Shown: piece after piece, positions 32,355-41,477 of the stretch | Layout: each line of letters begins with the position of its first letter | How positions within the stretch are numbered: the first letter of the stretch is position 1 | Virus record (IMG/VR): IMGVR_UViG_3300005530_000025 | Coordinates: 1-64,000 of that record | Length of the DNA stretch: 64,000 bases | Origin: a virus | Reading direction: 5' to 3' (one strand) | Notes under the pieces: model-generated | What the model saw: the letters and a program-made list of their open reading frames with translations, nothing else | Databases searched by the model: none | Told to the model about the DNA's origin: nothing | Program-made: the position numbers and the translations under genes

Positions 32355-33029
32355 TTACCTCCGGGACAGGTCCAGGCACTTTTCCTGGGCGGCGGAGGCC
32401 AGCGGCGCGAGAGTGCAGCTGGCCGGAAGCGGATCCTGCAAGCCAGCGATGATCATCAGGGGCGGCAGGGCGGGCAGGGACGCCGACACCGACAGGCGCA
32501 CCGGGATGCGCAGCGGGATGCTGATGCTGATCCGGACGGGCGGCGGGAGAGGCAGGCGGGTCGGCGTGGGCACCGGGCTGGGCTCAGGCGTGGGATCCGG
32601 GCTGGGACTCGGGCCCGGCGAACTGCCGGGCGGGCTGCTGTGGCCGCCACCACCGCCACCACCGCCGGGCCCGGATCCTCCCGTGCTGCCGCCCGTCCCG
32701 CCGGCTGACCGGGAGATCCCCGGCCCGCCCGTGCCTGTGGGGGCAGGAGCGGACGAGCCGGGGAGAGGACGCGCGCCGCCCGGGGGGAGTGACGGCCGCG
32801 CCGTGACTGGAGGCTGATGGACAGGAACCAGGGTGAGCGGGGTCGGGTGCAGCCGGGGCAGCACCAGCGGGAACATCGCCAGGACCATCAGGATCAGCGA
32901 CAGCAGGACGATCCCGGCTGCCGATGACCAGCCCGCTCCCGCGAGCACCCGGAGCCTCTCGGAGCGCGTCAGCGCCAGCGGGCTGATCCACTTGTGCCGC
33001 GGCACGCCCGGCCACCTACCCCTGGCCAC
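32355..33029 (-). CDS. Membrane protein with long Pro/Gly linker
   Basis: 224 residues from GTG at 33029 (AGGAGG six bases upstream, inside the previous gene's end). Membrane helix near residues 35-58 (I-V-L-L-S-L-I-L-M-V-L-A-M-F), then about 110 residues dominated by Pro, Gly and Ser including a run of eight Gly, then a small C-terminal domain with two Cys. Cell-envelope-spanning architecture. Function unknown. Confidence 0.5.
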   Translation of the reverse strand: MARGRWPGVPRHKWISPLALTRSERLRVLAGAGWSSAAGIVLLSLILMVLAMFPLVLPRLHPTPLTLVPVHQPPVTARPSLPPGGARPLPGSSAPAPTGTGGPGISRSAGGTGGSTGGSGPGGGGGGGGHSSPPGSSPGPSPSPDPTPEPSPVPTPTRLPLPPPVRISISIPLRIPVRLSVSASLPALPPLMIIAGLQDPLPASCTLAPLASAAQEKCLDLSRR

Positions 33030-33255
33030 CGGCAGCCTCCTGCCAGCGGCGCAGGGCCTCCGGGACGGTACCAGTGTCCACCCAGGCGCCATGCCCGGGC
33101 CAGGCCACGGCCGGCACCGGGGCGCCGAGCACCAACCCGATCTCGTCCAGGATCTCCTGGCTGTCATCCATGGCCACGGCCAGGAAGCAGCCGCGCCCGG
33201 AGAACGGGTCCTCCAGCATCAGCTGGGGCCGGGTTACCAGGTCAAAGCGGTGCAC
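33016..33255 (-). CDS. Small hypothetical protein
   Basis: 79 residues, GTG start with GGGAG upstream. A compact alpha/beta sequence (F-L-A-V-A-M-D-D-S-Q-E-I-L-D-E-I-G-L-V-L-G-A-P-V-P). Follows the giant SWIM/GNAT gene by ten bases. Not recognised. Confidence 0.5.
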   Translation of the reverse strand: MHRFDLVTRPQLMLEDPFSGRGCFLAVAMDDSQEILDEIGLVLGAPVPAVAWPGHGAWVDTGTVPEALRRWQEAAGGQG

Positions 33256-33265
33256 GAGGGCTCCC

Positions 33266-36200
33266 TCAGGCCGAGATCACGTCATCTTCGAAGTCGTCGA
33301 GAGACAGCCCGCGGCGGCCCAGGTCCTCGTCCTGGTCCTCATAGTGGGTGCCCTCCAGGCGCAGCAGGCCCAGGTTCCGGGCCCGCGTGCCCCTGCCCTC
33401 GCCGATCAGCTCGGCTGCCTCTGCCTCGGGCAGCACGTCAGCGGTCTTGGCCAGGTAAGCGCGGGCGGCGGCGGCGATGTCTCCCCCGGCCGCTCCGGAG
33501 GCCTGGCCGGGAGTGCCGCCGGAGAACTGGCGCGCCGCGGCGGAGCGCTGGAACGCGGCAACGATGTCATCGAGGTCGCCCTGGGGCTCGCCGGCCGGGA
33601 CAGAGACCTCGCCGGAGTCGGTGCCGCCACCAGACCACTGCTGATTGCCCACGGTCTGGATGGAGGGATCCTCTGGTGATAGCGCGTCATCCATCGAACC
33701 CATTCCCGGTTCCTGGGTCGCAAGCTGGGTTCCCTCCGCCGGGTCGCCCTGGACGGCGTAGGCCGCGTGCACGCTGGCGCCATCGTTCATCCCGCAGGCC
33801 GGGCAGCTCCCGTCAGGCTGGCCGCCGTAGGGGTGCGGCACATCCTGGGCATCTCCCGCGGTGCCGTCGATCCCGGCGTCCTGGCGCTGCTCCTCGCCCT
33901 CGGTGCCGATGGTGGCGGGCAGGGCGGGCTCGGGCTCATCGTGATTGCTGGGCAGGCCCGTGCACCCCGCCGGGCATCCCTGCGCGTGCACCACCGGGTC
34001 CCGGAAGACCGGCTCGCAGTCGGGGCCGGGCGCGGACTGGCCGCTGGCATCGCAGCGGTAGCACTCGTGCCCGGTGAGGTGCTCGCCGGTCCCGCCGCAG
34101 CAGGGGCAGCCGCCAGCTGACGCGACAAACCCAGGGGAGCTGGCGGCGTCAGACCAGCGGTCGCGGCCATAGCGGCGCTCGTGATCAGTCTCGTGGTAGG
34201 GATGCGGGGCATAGCCGGGCGGCGCCGGGTCGCCCATCGCCATGCCGCGCTCCACGTCCTCGTGATCACGGGCGTGCCGCTCGTGGTAGGCGTCCAGGCC
34301 AGGCTCGTCCTCGTAGCCGTGCTGCTCCATCAGGTGGCGGCGGAACTCCTCGGCGTCATCGGCCGGGCTGAGGCTCTCCTCCATCCGGATGCCCTGCGGG
34401 TCGCCGGGATCCATGCCGGTCAGCGAGCTGCTGGTGGCGTCCCGGTCGCTGAAGCCGAAAGTGCCCTGCTCATCCTGGCTCGCGATCGAGGGGACCTGGA
34501 GGCCGGGCGGCATCGGGTCCGGGGCGCCGGGCACGAGTACCTTGTGGGCTGCATTCGACAGCGGCATCTGGATGAAGCTGCCCTCGTCGATTGATCCCCA
34601 GTTGTCCGGGTCCGGGCCGGCCAGCGGCCCGTAGCTGCCCGGATCCTTGTCCGGGTCAGGGGCCTCGGTCGCGCCGTAGGGCTTGGCCGGCGGGTGCGCG
34701 GTGACGTTCTCGCTGCCCCAGGGGCCGTTGGCCTGATCGGCATTGATGATGAGGCTGGCCAGGCGGGCGAGCGCCAGCACCTCATCCGGGTCTTCCCCGG
34801 CGGCCAGCAGGGCGGCCACGGCGTGCTTCGCGGGCGGCTCGGCAGTCATCTCCGCATGCGTCCACATCTCGTGGTGGTCGTCGAAGGGGTAAGCCATCGG
34901 GTTCCACCGGATGGGAGTGTGCGCGCCCCGGCCGCCGGATCCGGCCCGGTTCTCCTCCGCGTCCATCGCCGTGCGCATCGGGTCGAAGTAGTTCTTCCAG
35001 CCCCTGTCCGGGTGCACATGGTGGGTATTGACCTCGGGGTGCGGCTCCTCGTACCTGGCCCACCAGGAGTTGCCCTTGTCAGTCCGGACGCCGTGGTCGA
35101 TGAACCCGCTGGCCTGGCGGGCCTTCGAGTACAGGCGGTCCATCATGGCCGAGGCGATGCCCTTGCCCTGCTGACTGCTGTGCAGCATGTGCACGGCGTA
35201 GGCCCGGCCGTCATCGCTCTGCGAGTAATGCAGGCTGCCGACGTGCTCGCCCCCCAGGTGCGCCTTGATGACATGGCTGGCCTGGGATGCGGGATGCGTG
35301 GACCAGTGCGGGTCGTGGTCGGGGTTCGGGCCGTCGGTGATCTCCAGGCCGGCCGGGCGGGCATGGGTCAGCGAGCGGGCAGTGACGCCGCCGGGCGGGC
35401 AGGGTCCGTCATGCCGGTACAGGCAGTCCTGGCCGGACAGCGCGGACAGGTGCGGCCGGGCGGGCACGAACGAGTGCAGCGGCTCGTGGCCGAAGAACTC
35501 GTCCCGCGGCTCCCCGGTGACCTCGTGCTCCATGCCCGGCTTGTCGTATCCGCCGAACAGGTCATCGACCTCGCGCGGCCGGAACAGCGCCGGGTAGCGC
35601 TCCTCGTGCGGCAGGCCGCGCGGGGTGTGGTGCTGGTGGCTCATCTCATCGCCGTAGCGCTGGTGCTCGGCCTCGTGGAACTCCTGCATCTCGCCATGGC
35701 CGGCCGCCGCCAGCCGGTTGGCGTCCAGGCCGTGGTGGTGCTCCAGGTGCGCGCGCACCTCGTGGTCCTCGGGCTCGCTGGCATACGGCAGCCTGTGCGC
35801 CGTCCTGCGGCTGGCGGCCGGGGCCAGCCAGGTCTCCGCCCAGCCGCCCGCGCCCCACGGGGGCATTGACTTGACCACGACCTGGCGCGGCGGCATGCCC
35901 TCGGGCCGCGGGTCCTCGCGGACCCCCTCCCCCGTGCGCGTGCGCGAGAGGGCCTCCAGCTGGAGCGCCATGACATGGCTGCACGGCCGGCCCGCGTAGC
36001 GGGTGCCCAGGGACTTGTCCTGGTGGAAGCTGGCCCACGGGCAGCCGCACGCCCAGTGGTGCATGGACTGCGGGTGACCGGGCCGCCGCTGGATGCCGGA
36101 CTCGTACACGTCGTGATCGCCGCCGACCTCACCGATCACCAGCCCCGGGGAGGCATGGGTGATCCGGACCCGGCCGGCCTTGCGGATCCGCTGGGCCTTG

Positions 36201-38074
36201 CGCCGGACATCGGCCCAGCTGGCGGTGAACTCGAACCGGAAGGCGGGGCTGGCAGAGGCGGCGCCGAGCGCGGCCACGTGCACCTCGATCGTCTTGCCGG
36301 TATCGTTCCCGGTGCCGCCGTCCTCGCCCTCTTCCTGCCCTGGCGGGGCGGACGGGGCTGGCGGGGGCGGCGGCGGCCAGACATTCCCGTGCTGGTCATG
36401 GGTGCCCTGGGTATAGGCCGGGCCGCCGGCGTTGATGTGAGCGCCCGCCAGCGGCCACTCCTGCGGGTCGGTGTCCTCCGGATCCTGCTGCTCGCCGGCG
36501 GAGTCGTCCAGGGCGTCATCAGTGTCCGGCCCGGTGTCCATCGGAGCACCAGGGCTGACCTGCGGATTCTTGCTATCGGGTGCTGAATTGTCCTGGCTGC
36601 TGACCTGGTCGCTGTCCGGCGGGCCGGGCGGCTTCGAGCTGAGCCGGTGCAGCCTGGTCCACTCGCTCCACTGCTCCGGGCCGAGCACGCTGGCCCGGCC
36701 GGAGGCGGCCAGGTCCTCCGCGGTCGCCGGCGAGTCCGGGCGCGTCTCGGGGCCGGGGGTGAAGGGCATCGTCCCGCCGTGGGAGTGGTTCGCCATCCCG
36801 GCCTCGTGCAGAGCCTCGTGCCAGTGGCTGGGGCGGTTGCCCTGGCCCAGGATCCGGTCGATCCCCGGCTGGCCGTAGCCATGCTTATCGCGCAGGTGAT
36901 CGGCCCAGTCGTCCTCGGTCACCGCGGTGCGCAGCATGGCCTCGCGGGCCTGGCGGCCGGCTCGCTCCAGCTCTGCGCTCTCCGGCTCGTCGATGACCGG
37001 CTGCTGGTTGGTGAACTCGGTGGAGGGCACGAAGTCACCCCAGCTGGCCCCGTTGCCGGTGTCGAAGTCATGCAGGTCAGAGCGTTCCTCGCCGGTCCAG
37101 GGCACCCGGCTCGCGGTAAAGGCCCCGATCTCCAGGCCGGGCCCGCCGCCGGCGGACATCCCCTCGGGGTACATGCCGACGGTGGCGCCGTTGGCCTTCT
37201 CCTTGTCCACCCCGGGCAGCGGCTCATTCCACCGGCTGTCGCCCTCGCCCTCGGCGGACTGGTCGTCATAGCCGTCCGGGTCGCCTGCCCGCGGGATGGT
37301 GCCGTGCTGCGGGGCGTCCCCGGCATCGTCGATCTGAGTCCCGTTGATCGTGGTCGCGTGATGACGCGCGCCGATCAGTGCCGATGCCTCCTCGATCTCG
37401 GCCAGCCGGGCGAGCGGCGGAGGGAGCATCCAGGCAGGCGGCGGGGCCTCCTCCTGGGGGCCCAGGTTCTCGTGCACCCAGTCCTGCTGGGCTGGCTCTG
37501 CCCAGTACAGCCCCAGATCACCCTCGCCTCCGCTGTAATCGGAGTCCCGCGGGTCATCCGGCCGCCCGTAGGTGTCCGCGGCGGTACGGGACCCGACCGT
37601 GCGGATATACAGGCCGGGGTCGGGCCGCTCGTGCAGGATCTGGCCCATCTCCGGGTAGTCGTCGCTGGCCAGGTGCGCGAAGGACTGATCCTGGGTGGCG
37701 GCGATTCCGGTCAGGTACTCCTCGGCCGGCATCCCGGCCTGTGCCTCGGGCATGGCGCGCCAGGCGGCCCGGGCCTCGTCCTCGGTAACGTACCGGGCGG
37801 TCACCCCGGCGGGCAGGTTCGAGCCCGGCGAGCCGCCGCGGAAGGCATCGGGCAGCGGCCTCAGCTGGCTCTCGGTGTAGATGCCCTGGCCCATGCCGCT
37901 GTCGAGCACGACCTGGTACTCGGTCAGCCCCGGGGCGAAGGCGCCGGAGACGAACAGGACCCGGCCGGGCAGGCCGTCGATCGTCATGACCCGCTGCTGT
38001 GCAGCGAAGCCCGTGCCCAGTGCGGCCTGCCGCCCCGTCCGCCGGGTGGCATGCCTCTCGATGCGCCGCGCCAT
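33266..38074 (-). CDS. Giant multidomain head-region protein with SWIM finger and GNAT-like segment
   Basis: 1602 residues from ATG at 38074 (GGAGGGAGGAGG upstream). Features in order: an N-terminal SH3-like part (V-M-T-I-D-G-L-P-G-R-V-L-F-V); a long acidic low-complexity region; a SWIM finger near 690-730 (W-A-C-G-C-P-W...R-P-C-S-H-V-M-A); several His-rich repeats (L-E-H-H-H-G-L, L-R-D-K-H-G-Y, L-M-E-Q-H-G-Y); a GNAT-like acetyltransferase core near 960-1020 (V-G-S-L-H-Y...Q-Q-G-K-G-I-A-S-A-M-M); then zinc pairs (C-P-C-C-G-G-T-G, C-Y-R-C-D) and a helical C terminus. It lies between portal and protease, the usual place for capsid-interior or MuF-type proteins. Activity is not established. Confidence 0.6.
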   Translation of the reverse strand: MARRIERHATRRTGRQAALGTGFAAQQRVMTIDGLPGRVLFVSGAFAPGLTEYQVVLDSGMGQGIYTESQLRPLPDAFRGGSPGSNLPAGVTARYVTEDEARAAWRAMPEAQAGMPAEEYLTGIAATQDQSFAHLASDDYPEMGQILHERPDPGLYIRTVGSRTAADTYGRPDDPRDSDYSGGEGDLGLYWAEPAQQDWVHENLGPQEEAPPPAWMLPPPLARLAEIEEASALIGARHHATTINGTQIDDAGDAPQHGTIPRAGDPDGYDDQSAEGEGDSRWNEPLPGVDKEKANGATVGMYPEGMSAGGGPGLEIGAFTASRVPWTGEERSDLHDFDTGNGASWGDFVPSTEFTNQQPVIDEPESAELERAGRQAREAMLRTAVTEDDWADHLRDKHGYGQPGIDRILGQGNRPSHWHEALHEAGMANHSHGGTMPFTPGPETRPDSPATAEDLAASGRASVLGPEQWSEWTRLHRLSSKPPGPPDSDQVSSQDNSAPDSKNPQVSPGAPMDTGPDTDDALDDSAGEQQDPEDTDPQEWPLAGAHINAGGPAYTQGTHDQHGNVWPPPPPPAPSAPPGQEEGEDGGTGNDTGKTIEVHVAALGAASASPAFRFEFTASWADVRRKAQRIRKAGRVRITHASPGLVIGEVGGDHDVYESGIQRRPGHPQSMHHWACGCPWASFHQDKSLGTRYAGRPCSHVMALQLEALSRTRTGEGVREDPRPEGMPPRQVVVKSMPPWGAGGWAETWLAPAASRRTAHRLPYASEPEDHEVRAHLEHHHGLDANRLAAAGHGEMQEFHEAEHQRYGDEMSHQHHTPRGLPHEERYPALFRPREVDDLFGGYDKPGMEHEVTGEPRDEFFGHEPLHSFVPARPHLSALSGQDCLYRHDGPCPPGGVTARSLTHARPAGLEITDGPNPDHDPHWSTHPASQASHVIKAHLGGEHVGSLHYSQSDDGRAYAVHMLHSSQQGKGIASAMMDRLYSKARQASGFIDHGVRTDKGNSWWARYEEPHPEVNTHHVHPDRGWKNYFDPMRTAMDAEENRAGSGGRGAHTPIRWNPMAYPFDDHHEMWTHAEMTAEPPAKHAVAALLAAGEDPDEVLALARLASLIINADQANGPWGSENVTAHPPAKPYGATEAPDPDKDPGSYGPLAGPDPDNWGSIDEGSFIQMPLSNAAHKVLVPGAPDPMPPGLQVPSIASQDEQGTFGFSDRDATSSSLTGMDPGDPQGIRMEESLSPADDAEEFRRHLMEQHGYEDEPGLDAYHERHARDHEDVERGMAMGDPAPPGYAPHPYHETDHERRYGRDRWSDAASSPGFVASAGGCPCCGGTGEHLTGHECYRCDASGQSAPGPDCEPVFRDPVVHAQGCPAGCTGLPSNHDEPEPALPATIGTEGEEQRQDAGIDGTAGDAQDVPHPYGGQPDGSCPACGMNDGASVHAAYAVQGDPAEGTQLATQEPGMGSMDDALSPEDPSIQTVGNQQWSGGGTDSGEVSVPAGEPQGDLDDIVAAFQRSAAARQFSGGTPGQASGAAGGDIAAAARAYLAKTADVLPEAEAAELIGEGRGTRARNLGLLRLEGTHYEDQDEDLGRRGLSLDDFEDDVISA

Positions 38075-38160
38075 GTCGCCTCCTCCCTCCTTCCGTGGCG
38101 GGTGCGGCAGGCGCCGGGAATGGCATAAAGACGGCAATCCTGACGGGCCTGGCGAAGCGG

Positions 38161-38190
38161 TTGCACAGATACAGAGTTTCTTGCTAATGT
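38161..38190 (+). promoter_or_regulatory. Promoter for rightward island, leaderless start
   Basis: TTGCAC, 18-nt spacer ending TTTCTTGC, TAATGT; the GTG at 38197 is six bases after the -10, so the transcript should begin at or next to the start codon. Confidence 0.7.
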
Positions 38191-38196
38191 AGACCC

Positions 38197-38604
38197 GTGA
38201 GCGCAATGGTCATCAGGATCTGGCTGAATGTCCGCGAGGACGCCCGCGAGACGGGCTACCGGCCAGGTGACCAGGCTGCCTCGGTCACGGATTTCACCTG
38301 GGGATTCATCGGCGGCGACCGGCATGACTCACGCGAGCTGCGCTACATCCTGCCCGGCCCGGCGAGCATCCCGCTGGATGACCCGGACCTGCCGACGATG
38401 ATCGCCGGTCCCGTGTGGGCTTCCCTGCGCGGCTTCCCGGTGTACTCCTGGCAGCGTGACTGGATCCGCGAGGTCCGGCTGGCGCGCAGGCCCGGTAAGG
38501 GCGACCTGATCCGGCTGGAGGTGCCGGGTCCGTTCGAGTACTGGGGTCCCGTGTGGCTGGCAAGCACTGGCCTGGGATGGAAACGAGTCGAGGAGCCGGC
38601 ATGA
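38197..38604 (+). CDS. Hypothetical protein, leaderless
   Basis: 135 residues, GTG at 38197 directly after the promoter; an ATG at 38206 is the alternative. Beta-rich with repeated aromatic patches (F-T-W-G-F-I-G-G; V-Y-S-W-Q-R-D-W-I; F-E-Y-W-G-P-V-W-L). First gene of a rightward run of eight coupled genes. Not recognised. Confidence 0.6.
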   Translation: MSAMVIRIWLNVREDARETGYRPGDQAASVTDFTWGFIGGDRHDSRELRYILPGPASIPLDDPDLPTMIAGPVWASLRGFPVYSWQRDWIREVRLARRPGKGDLIRLEVPGPFEYWGPVWLASTGLGWKRVEEPA

Positions 38605-38807
38605 TCATGAGAGTCCTCCGGTCGGTCTTCCCCCTGGTGCTCTGGCTGGTAGCCCTGGCCTGCGGCGCAATCGTGGTCTCCGGGGCATGCGTGGTGCTCA
38701 GGGCCAGCCCGCTGCTCCTCCTCATCGCCCTCGGACTGTGGTCGGCGGCCTGGACCTGGCTGTGCTGGCTGGCGCGGCGCGAGACCCGGAGGGTGGGACC
38801 GCGGTGA
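38601..38807 (+). CDS. Small two-span membrane protein
   Basis: 68 residues, ATG overlapping the previous stop. Two hydrophobic helices (V-L-W-L-V-A-L-A-C-G-A-I-V-V and L-L-L-L-I-A-L-G-L-W-S-A-A-W), basic C terminus. Holin-like topology; role unknown. Confidence 0.5.
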   Translation: MIMRVLRSVFPLVLWLVALACGAIVVSGACVVLRASPLLLLIALGLWSAAWTWLCWLARRETRRVGPR

Positions 38808-38956
38808 GGATCTCGCACGTGCCTCTCTACTGGATCGCCGCGATGGCGGGCCTGGCCCTGCGGCAGGGAGCCATGGCCTTCATCCGGGTGCTTATCATCC
38901 TGCGCGCGGCGATCTTCCTGGCCGCGCTGCTGGAGCTGATGGAGGGGACAGGATGA
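38804..38956 (+). CDS. Small membrane peptide
   Basis: 50 residues, GTG overlapping the previous stop (GTGA). One or two hydrophobic stretches (F-I-R-V-L-I-I-L-R-A-A-I-F-L-A-A-L-L). Its stop overlaps the next start. The longer frame to 38687 runs inside the previous gene and is not used. Confidence 0.45.
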   Translation: MRISHVPLYWIAAMAGLALRQGAMAFIRVLIILRAAIFLAALLELMEGTG

Positions 38957-39306
38957 AGGACAGGATCTACCTGGTCTGCGATGAGTACAGCGTGCGCAGG
39001 ATGACCAAGCGAGAGCCGAGACTGACCCACGGCGAGACTGCCGTCATGGTCGATGTCGAGGCCGATCCCGGCGCCCTCCAGGCGCCCACCGTTGCCCAGA
39101 GGATGCATGTCACTGACTGGCGTAACGGCCTGGATCTCGGCGGTGTCACCATCCGGCAGTCCTTCATCACCATCGGCGCGGCTGCCGCGGTCCGGGACGA
39201 GATCCTGACCCGGATGGCCGCCGCCCTGGAGGCCGCCGGGTTCGAGGTGATCCCGCCTGCGGAGCTGGTGCCGGCCCTGACTGCCGGGGACGGAGAGACA
39301 GGATGA
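38953..39306 (+). CDS. Hypothetical protein
   Basis: 117 residues. N-terminal beta part with D-R-I-Y-L-V-C-D-E-Y and T-V-A-Q-R-M; C-terminal helix (V-R-D-E-I-L-T-R-M-A-A-A-L-E-A-A-G-F-E-V). Coupled both sides by ATGA overlaps. Not recognised. Confidence 0.55.
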   Translation: MKDRIYLVCDEYSVRRMTKREPRLTHGETAVMVDVEADPGALQAPTVAQRMHVTDWRNGLDLGGVTIRQSFITIGAAAAVRDEILTRMAAALEAAGFEVIPPAELVPALTAGDGETG

Positions 39307-39695
39307 CCACGCTGACCACCGATTCCGTCGCGAGGTTCTTCCGCGATGCCGCCCGGGCTATCGAGATGCAGGGCTGGACCCGGCATGGTCATGACGGATG
39401 CGAGGGACTGAGCCTGGCATCCGCACTGTGCCAGGTCATCCATCCGGGCGACCACCGGGCCGAGTGCCCCCCGGACTGCGAGGAGGCGGCCGACCGGCTG
39501 CTGGGCTGGATGCTGCTGACCGGGGTAACGCACCTGCCCGGCGGTCGCAGCGTCCGGGCCTTTAACGTCCTGGCAGCCTGGAACGATAACCGGCGCCGTG
39601 ACCGGGAGCAGGTAGTGAGCCTGCTGCTGGGCGCGGCGGCCACCCTGGAGGAGCTGCCCTGGCGGCTGTCCGAGTTCCTGGAGAGCCTCCGGTGA
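39303..39695 (+). CDS. DUF6197-like protein
   Basis: 130 residues. I-E-M-Q-G-W-T near the start, a small central domain, and A-A-W-N-D-N followed by a V-V-S-L-L-L-G-A-A helix. This order recalls DUF6197, a small actinobacterial family with E-x-x-G-W-x-Q and W-N-D motifs. Function of the family is unknown. Coupled in the rightward run. Confidence 0.5.
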   Translation: MTTLTTDSVARFFRDAARAIEMQGWTRHGHDGCEGLSLASALCQVIHPGDHRAECPPDCEEAADRLLGWMLLTGVTHLPGGRSVRAFNVLAAWNDNRRRDREQVVSLLLGAAATLEELPWRLSEFLESLR

Positions 39696-40048
39696 GCCCG
39701 GTCTTCGGCCGCCGCCCGGATAACCCGCAGCCCTTCTCGAAGATGATCGTGGCAGCCAGCCGCACCGTGATCACCAGGGACGAGCGGCGGCAGCTGGAGT
39801 ACACGCTGCGCGGCGCTGAGCGGACCGTGGCCAGGATGGTGAACCTGCTGGAGACCGGACGGGCAGTCCGGCGGGGTGACATGGCCACCCGGCTGGATGT
39901 CCTCAGCGGGGACCTGGGGCGCTGCTACACCGCGCTGCTGACTGCTGAGCTGGCCGACCGGCAGGCCCGGGAGGAGCAGGAGCGCAAGGCGGAGGAGGCC
40001 GCGATGGACCGGCTCCGGCGCGAGTGGAACGGAGATGACCCGTCATGA
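39692..40048 (+). CDS. Helical hypothetical protein
   Basis: 118 residues, GTG start. Mostly charged helix with a likely coiled coil at the C terminus (R-Q-A-R-E-E-Q-E-R-K-A-E-E-A-A-M-D-R-L-R-R-E). No Cys or membrane segment. Function unknown. Confidence 0.5.
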   Translation: MSPVFGRRPDNPQPFSKMIVAASRTVITRDERRQLEYTLRGAERTVARMVNLLETGRAVRRGDMATRLDVLSGDLGRCYTALLTAELADRQAREEQERKAEEAAMDRLRREWNGDDPS

Positions 40049-40446
40049 TCACGGAGCTGATTCTGGCCAGCATGATCATCATCGGCGGCATGACCGCGGC
40101 GATCATCGCCGCCCACCGGCAGCAGTCCCGGCGGATCCTCGCGCCCCGGGCGATCGAGGCACCGCGCCGGAAGGAGCTGCCGGCCCCGGCCAGGCCGATG
40201 GCACCGCGGCCGGTGTTCGTGCTGCCGGACCTGGATGACGAGCCGGACCCGGACGGGGAAGACCCGGCGGAGGACGGCGAGCCGTGCGAGCGCCCGGACT
40301 GCGACCGGAGCCTGCCGGCTCCCCCGCAGGAGCCCTGGGAGGTCCGGGTGACCGGCGAGACCCGGCGGTTCTGCTCAGGAGACTGCGCGAACGCCTGGGT
40401 GGAGGAAGACAGGGCCAGGCGGGTCAGCAGCGGGCGCCGCCGGTAA
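40045..40446 (+). CDS. Membrane-anchored zinc-motif protein
   Basis: 133 residues. N-terminal membrane helix (L-I-L-A-S-M-I-I-I-G-G-M-T-A-A-I-I-A-A), Pro-rich acidic linker, then C-E-R-P-D-C and F-C-S-G-D-C-A-N-A-W, the latter resembling a MYM/TRASH-type C-S-x-x-C-x-x-A-W zinc motif. Last gene before the collagen-like one. Confidence 0.55.
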   Translation: MITELILASMIIIGGMTAAIIAAHRQQSRRILAPRAIEAPRRKELPAPARPMAPRPVFVLPDLDDEPDPDGEDPAEDGEPCERPDCDRSLPAPPQEPWEVRVTGETRRFCSGDCANAWVEEDRARRVSSGRRR

Positions 40447-40545
40447 GCATCCCGGCTGCCTCCTATAGCAAGCAAGGTGGCTATCCGGGCGATAGGGTGC
40501 GCGGGAATCCCCGCTCACCTCACTCCGACGATCCTGGGAGGGATC

Positions 40546-41376
40546 TTGCGTATCTCATTCCTGACGCGGCGCATCGCCGTCGTCTCCGCCGTCATCGCGC
40601 TGGCGGGCGGCACGGCCGCGGGCGCCCTGGCTGCGTCCGGCAGCTCCTCGGCTGCCAGCAGCCCGGCAGCAGCAGCCGCCGCGTCCGGCCAGATCGTCGG
40701 CTGCGTCAAGACCTCCGGCGGCGCGCCGCGGACGATGCAGAACGTCTACACGGGCGTGGCCAACTTCAGGGGCTGCCCGGCGGGCACCTTCCAGGCCGGG
40801 CCGTGGAACGTCCGGGGCCCGAGGGGCGCTACCGGAGCGAAGGGCGCGACCGGGGCCGCCGGCCCCCAGGGCCCGGCCGGGCCTGCCGGGCAGGACGCCC
40901 AGGCGCTTCCCTACGGCATCGGCCAGGTCCTCGTGGACCGCGGGACCGGCGCCACGGCGTGGGCGACCTACTCGACCACCCTGGGCTCGCCCGCGGGTGA
41001 CACCGAGTCCGGCACCTTCCGGTTCACCTGCAAGAACGTCACCGACGGCTGCAACCTGTCCGTCCAGGCCCGCGCCACGGCCAGCGGGTACCAGGTGTAC
41101 CCGCGAGTGCTGATCATCAAGGCCGACAACTCCGGCACGGGCGAGATCCGGAGCACCTGCGAGTACGCCGACGGCTCGGATAATGACGGCGCGTCCACGG
41201 CAGTCGGCACCTCGGCCACCCCGGTGCCGCTGGGCGTCGGCGGCACATTCGACTGCGGCGGCTCCCAGTCCGGCACCCCGGCCAGCGGAGTCACGGACAT
41301 CAACGTGCCCGGGTCGGCCGGGCAGGGGCTGCATTATGATGTGTTCACCACGCTGGTCTTCGCGAAGGCCGGCTAG
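40546..41376 (+). CDS. Secreted collagen-like protein
   Basis: 276 residues, TTG at 40546 with GGGAGG six bases upstream. Signal peptide (F-L-T-R-R-I-A-V-V-S-A-V-I-A-L-A), Ala/Ser linker, a small Cys-containing domain, a collagen-type stretch of nine G-x-y triplets (G-P-R-G-A-T-G-A-K-G-A-T), and a 150-residue beta C-terminal domain with four Cys. Short collagen stalks with globular heads are common in phage fibres and in exported proteins. It is followed by a strong terminator. Confidence 0.65.
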   Translation: MRISFLTRRIAVVSAVIALAGGTAAGALAASGSSSAASSPAAAAAASGQIVGCVKTSGGAPRTMQNVYTGVANFRGCPAGTFQAGPWNVRGPRGATGAKGATGAAGPQGPAGPAGQDAQALPYGIGQVLVDRGTGATAWATYSTTLGSPAGDTESGTFRFTCKNVTDGCNLSVQARATASGYQVYPRVLIIKADNSGTGEIRSTCEYADGSDNDGASTAVGTSATPVPLGVGGTFDCGGSQSGTPASGVTDINVPGSAGQGLHYDVFTTLVFAKAG

Positions 41377-41434
41377 CCTGGCCTGGTCTCAGGCGCCCGG
41401 TGGCTGATCGGCCACTGCGCTACATATGCAGGAG

Positions 41435-41460
41435 CGGCCCGCCCCCGAGGGGACGGGCCG
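41435..41460 (+). terminator. Rho-independent terminator of the rightward island
   Basis: CGGCCCG pairs with CGGGCCG, inner C/G runs extend the stem, and TTTCT follows directly, 60 bases after the collagen-like gene's stop. Confidence 0.75.
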
Positions 41461-41477
41461 TTTCTGTGCCGGCAGCC

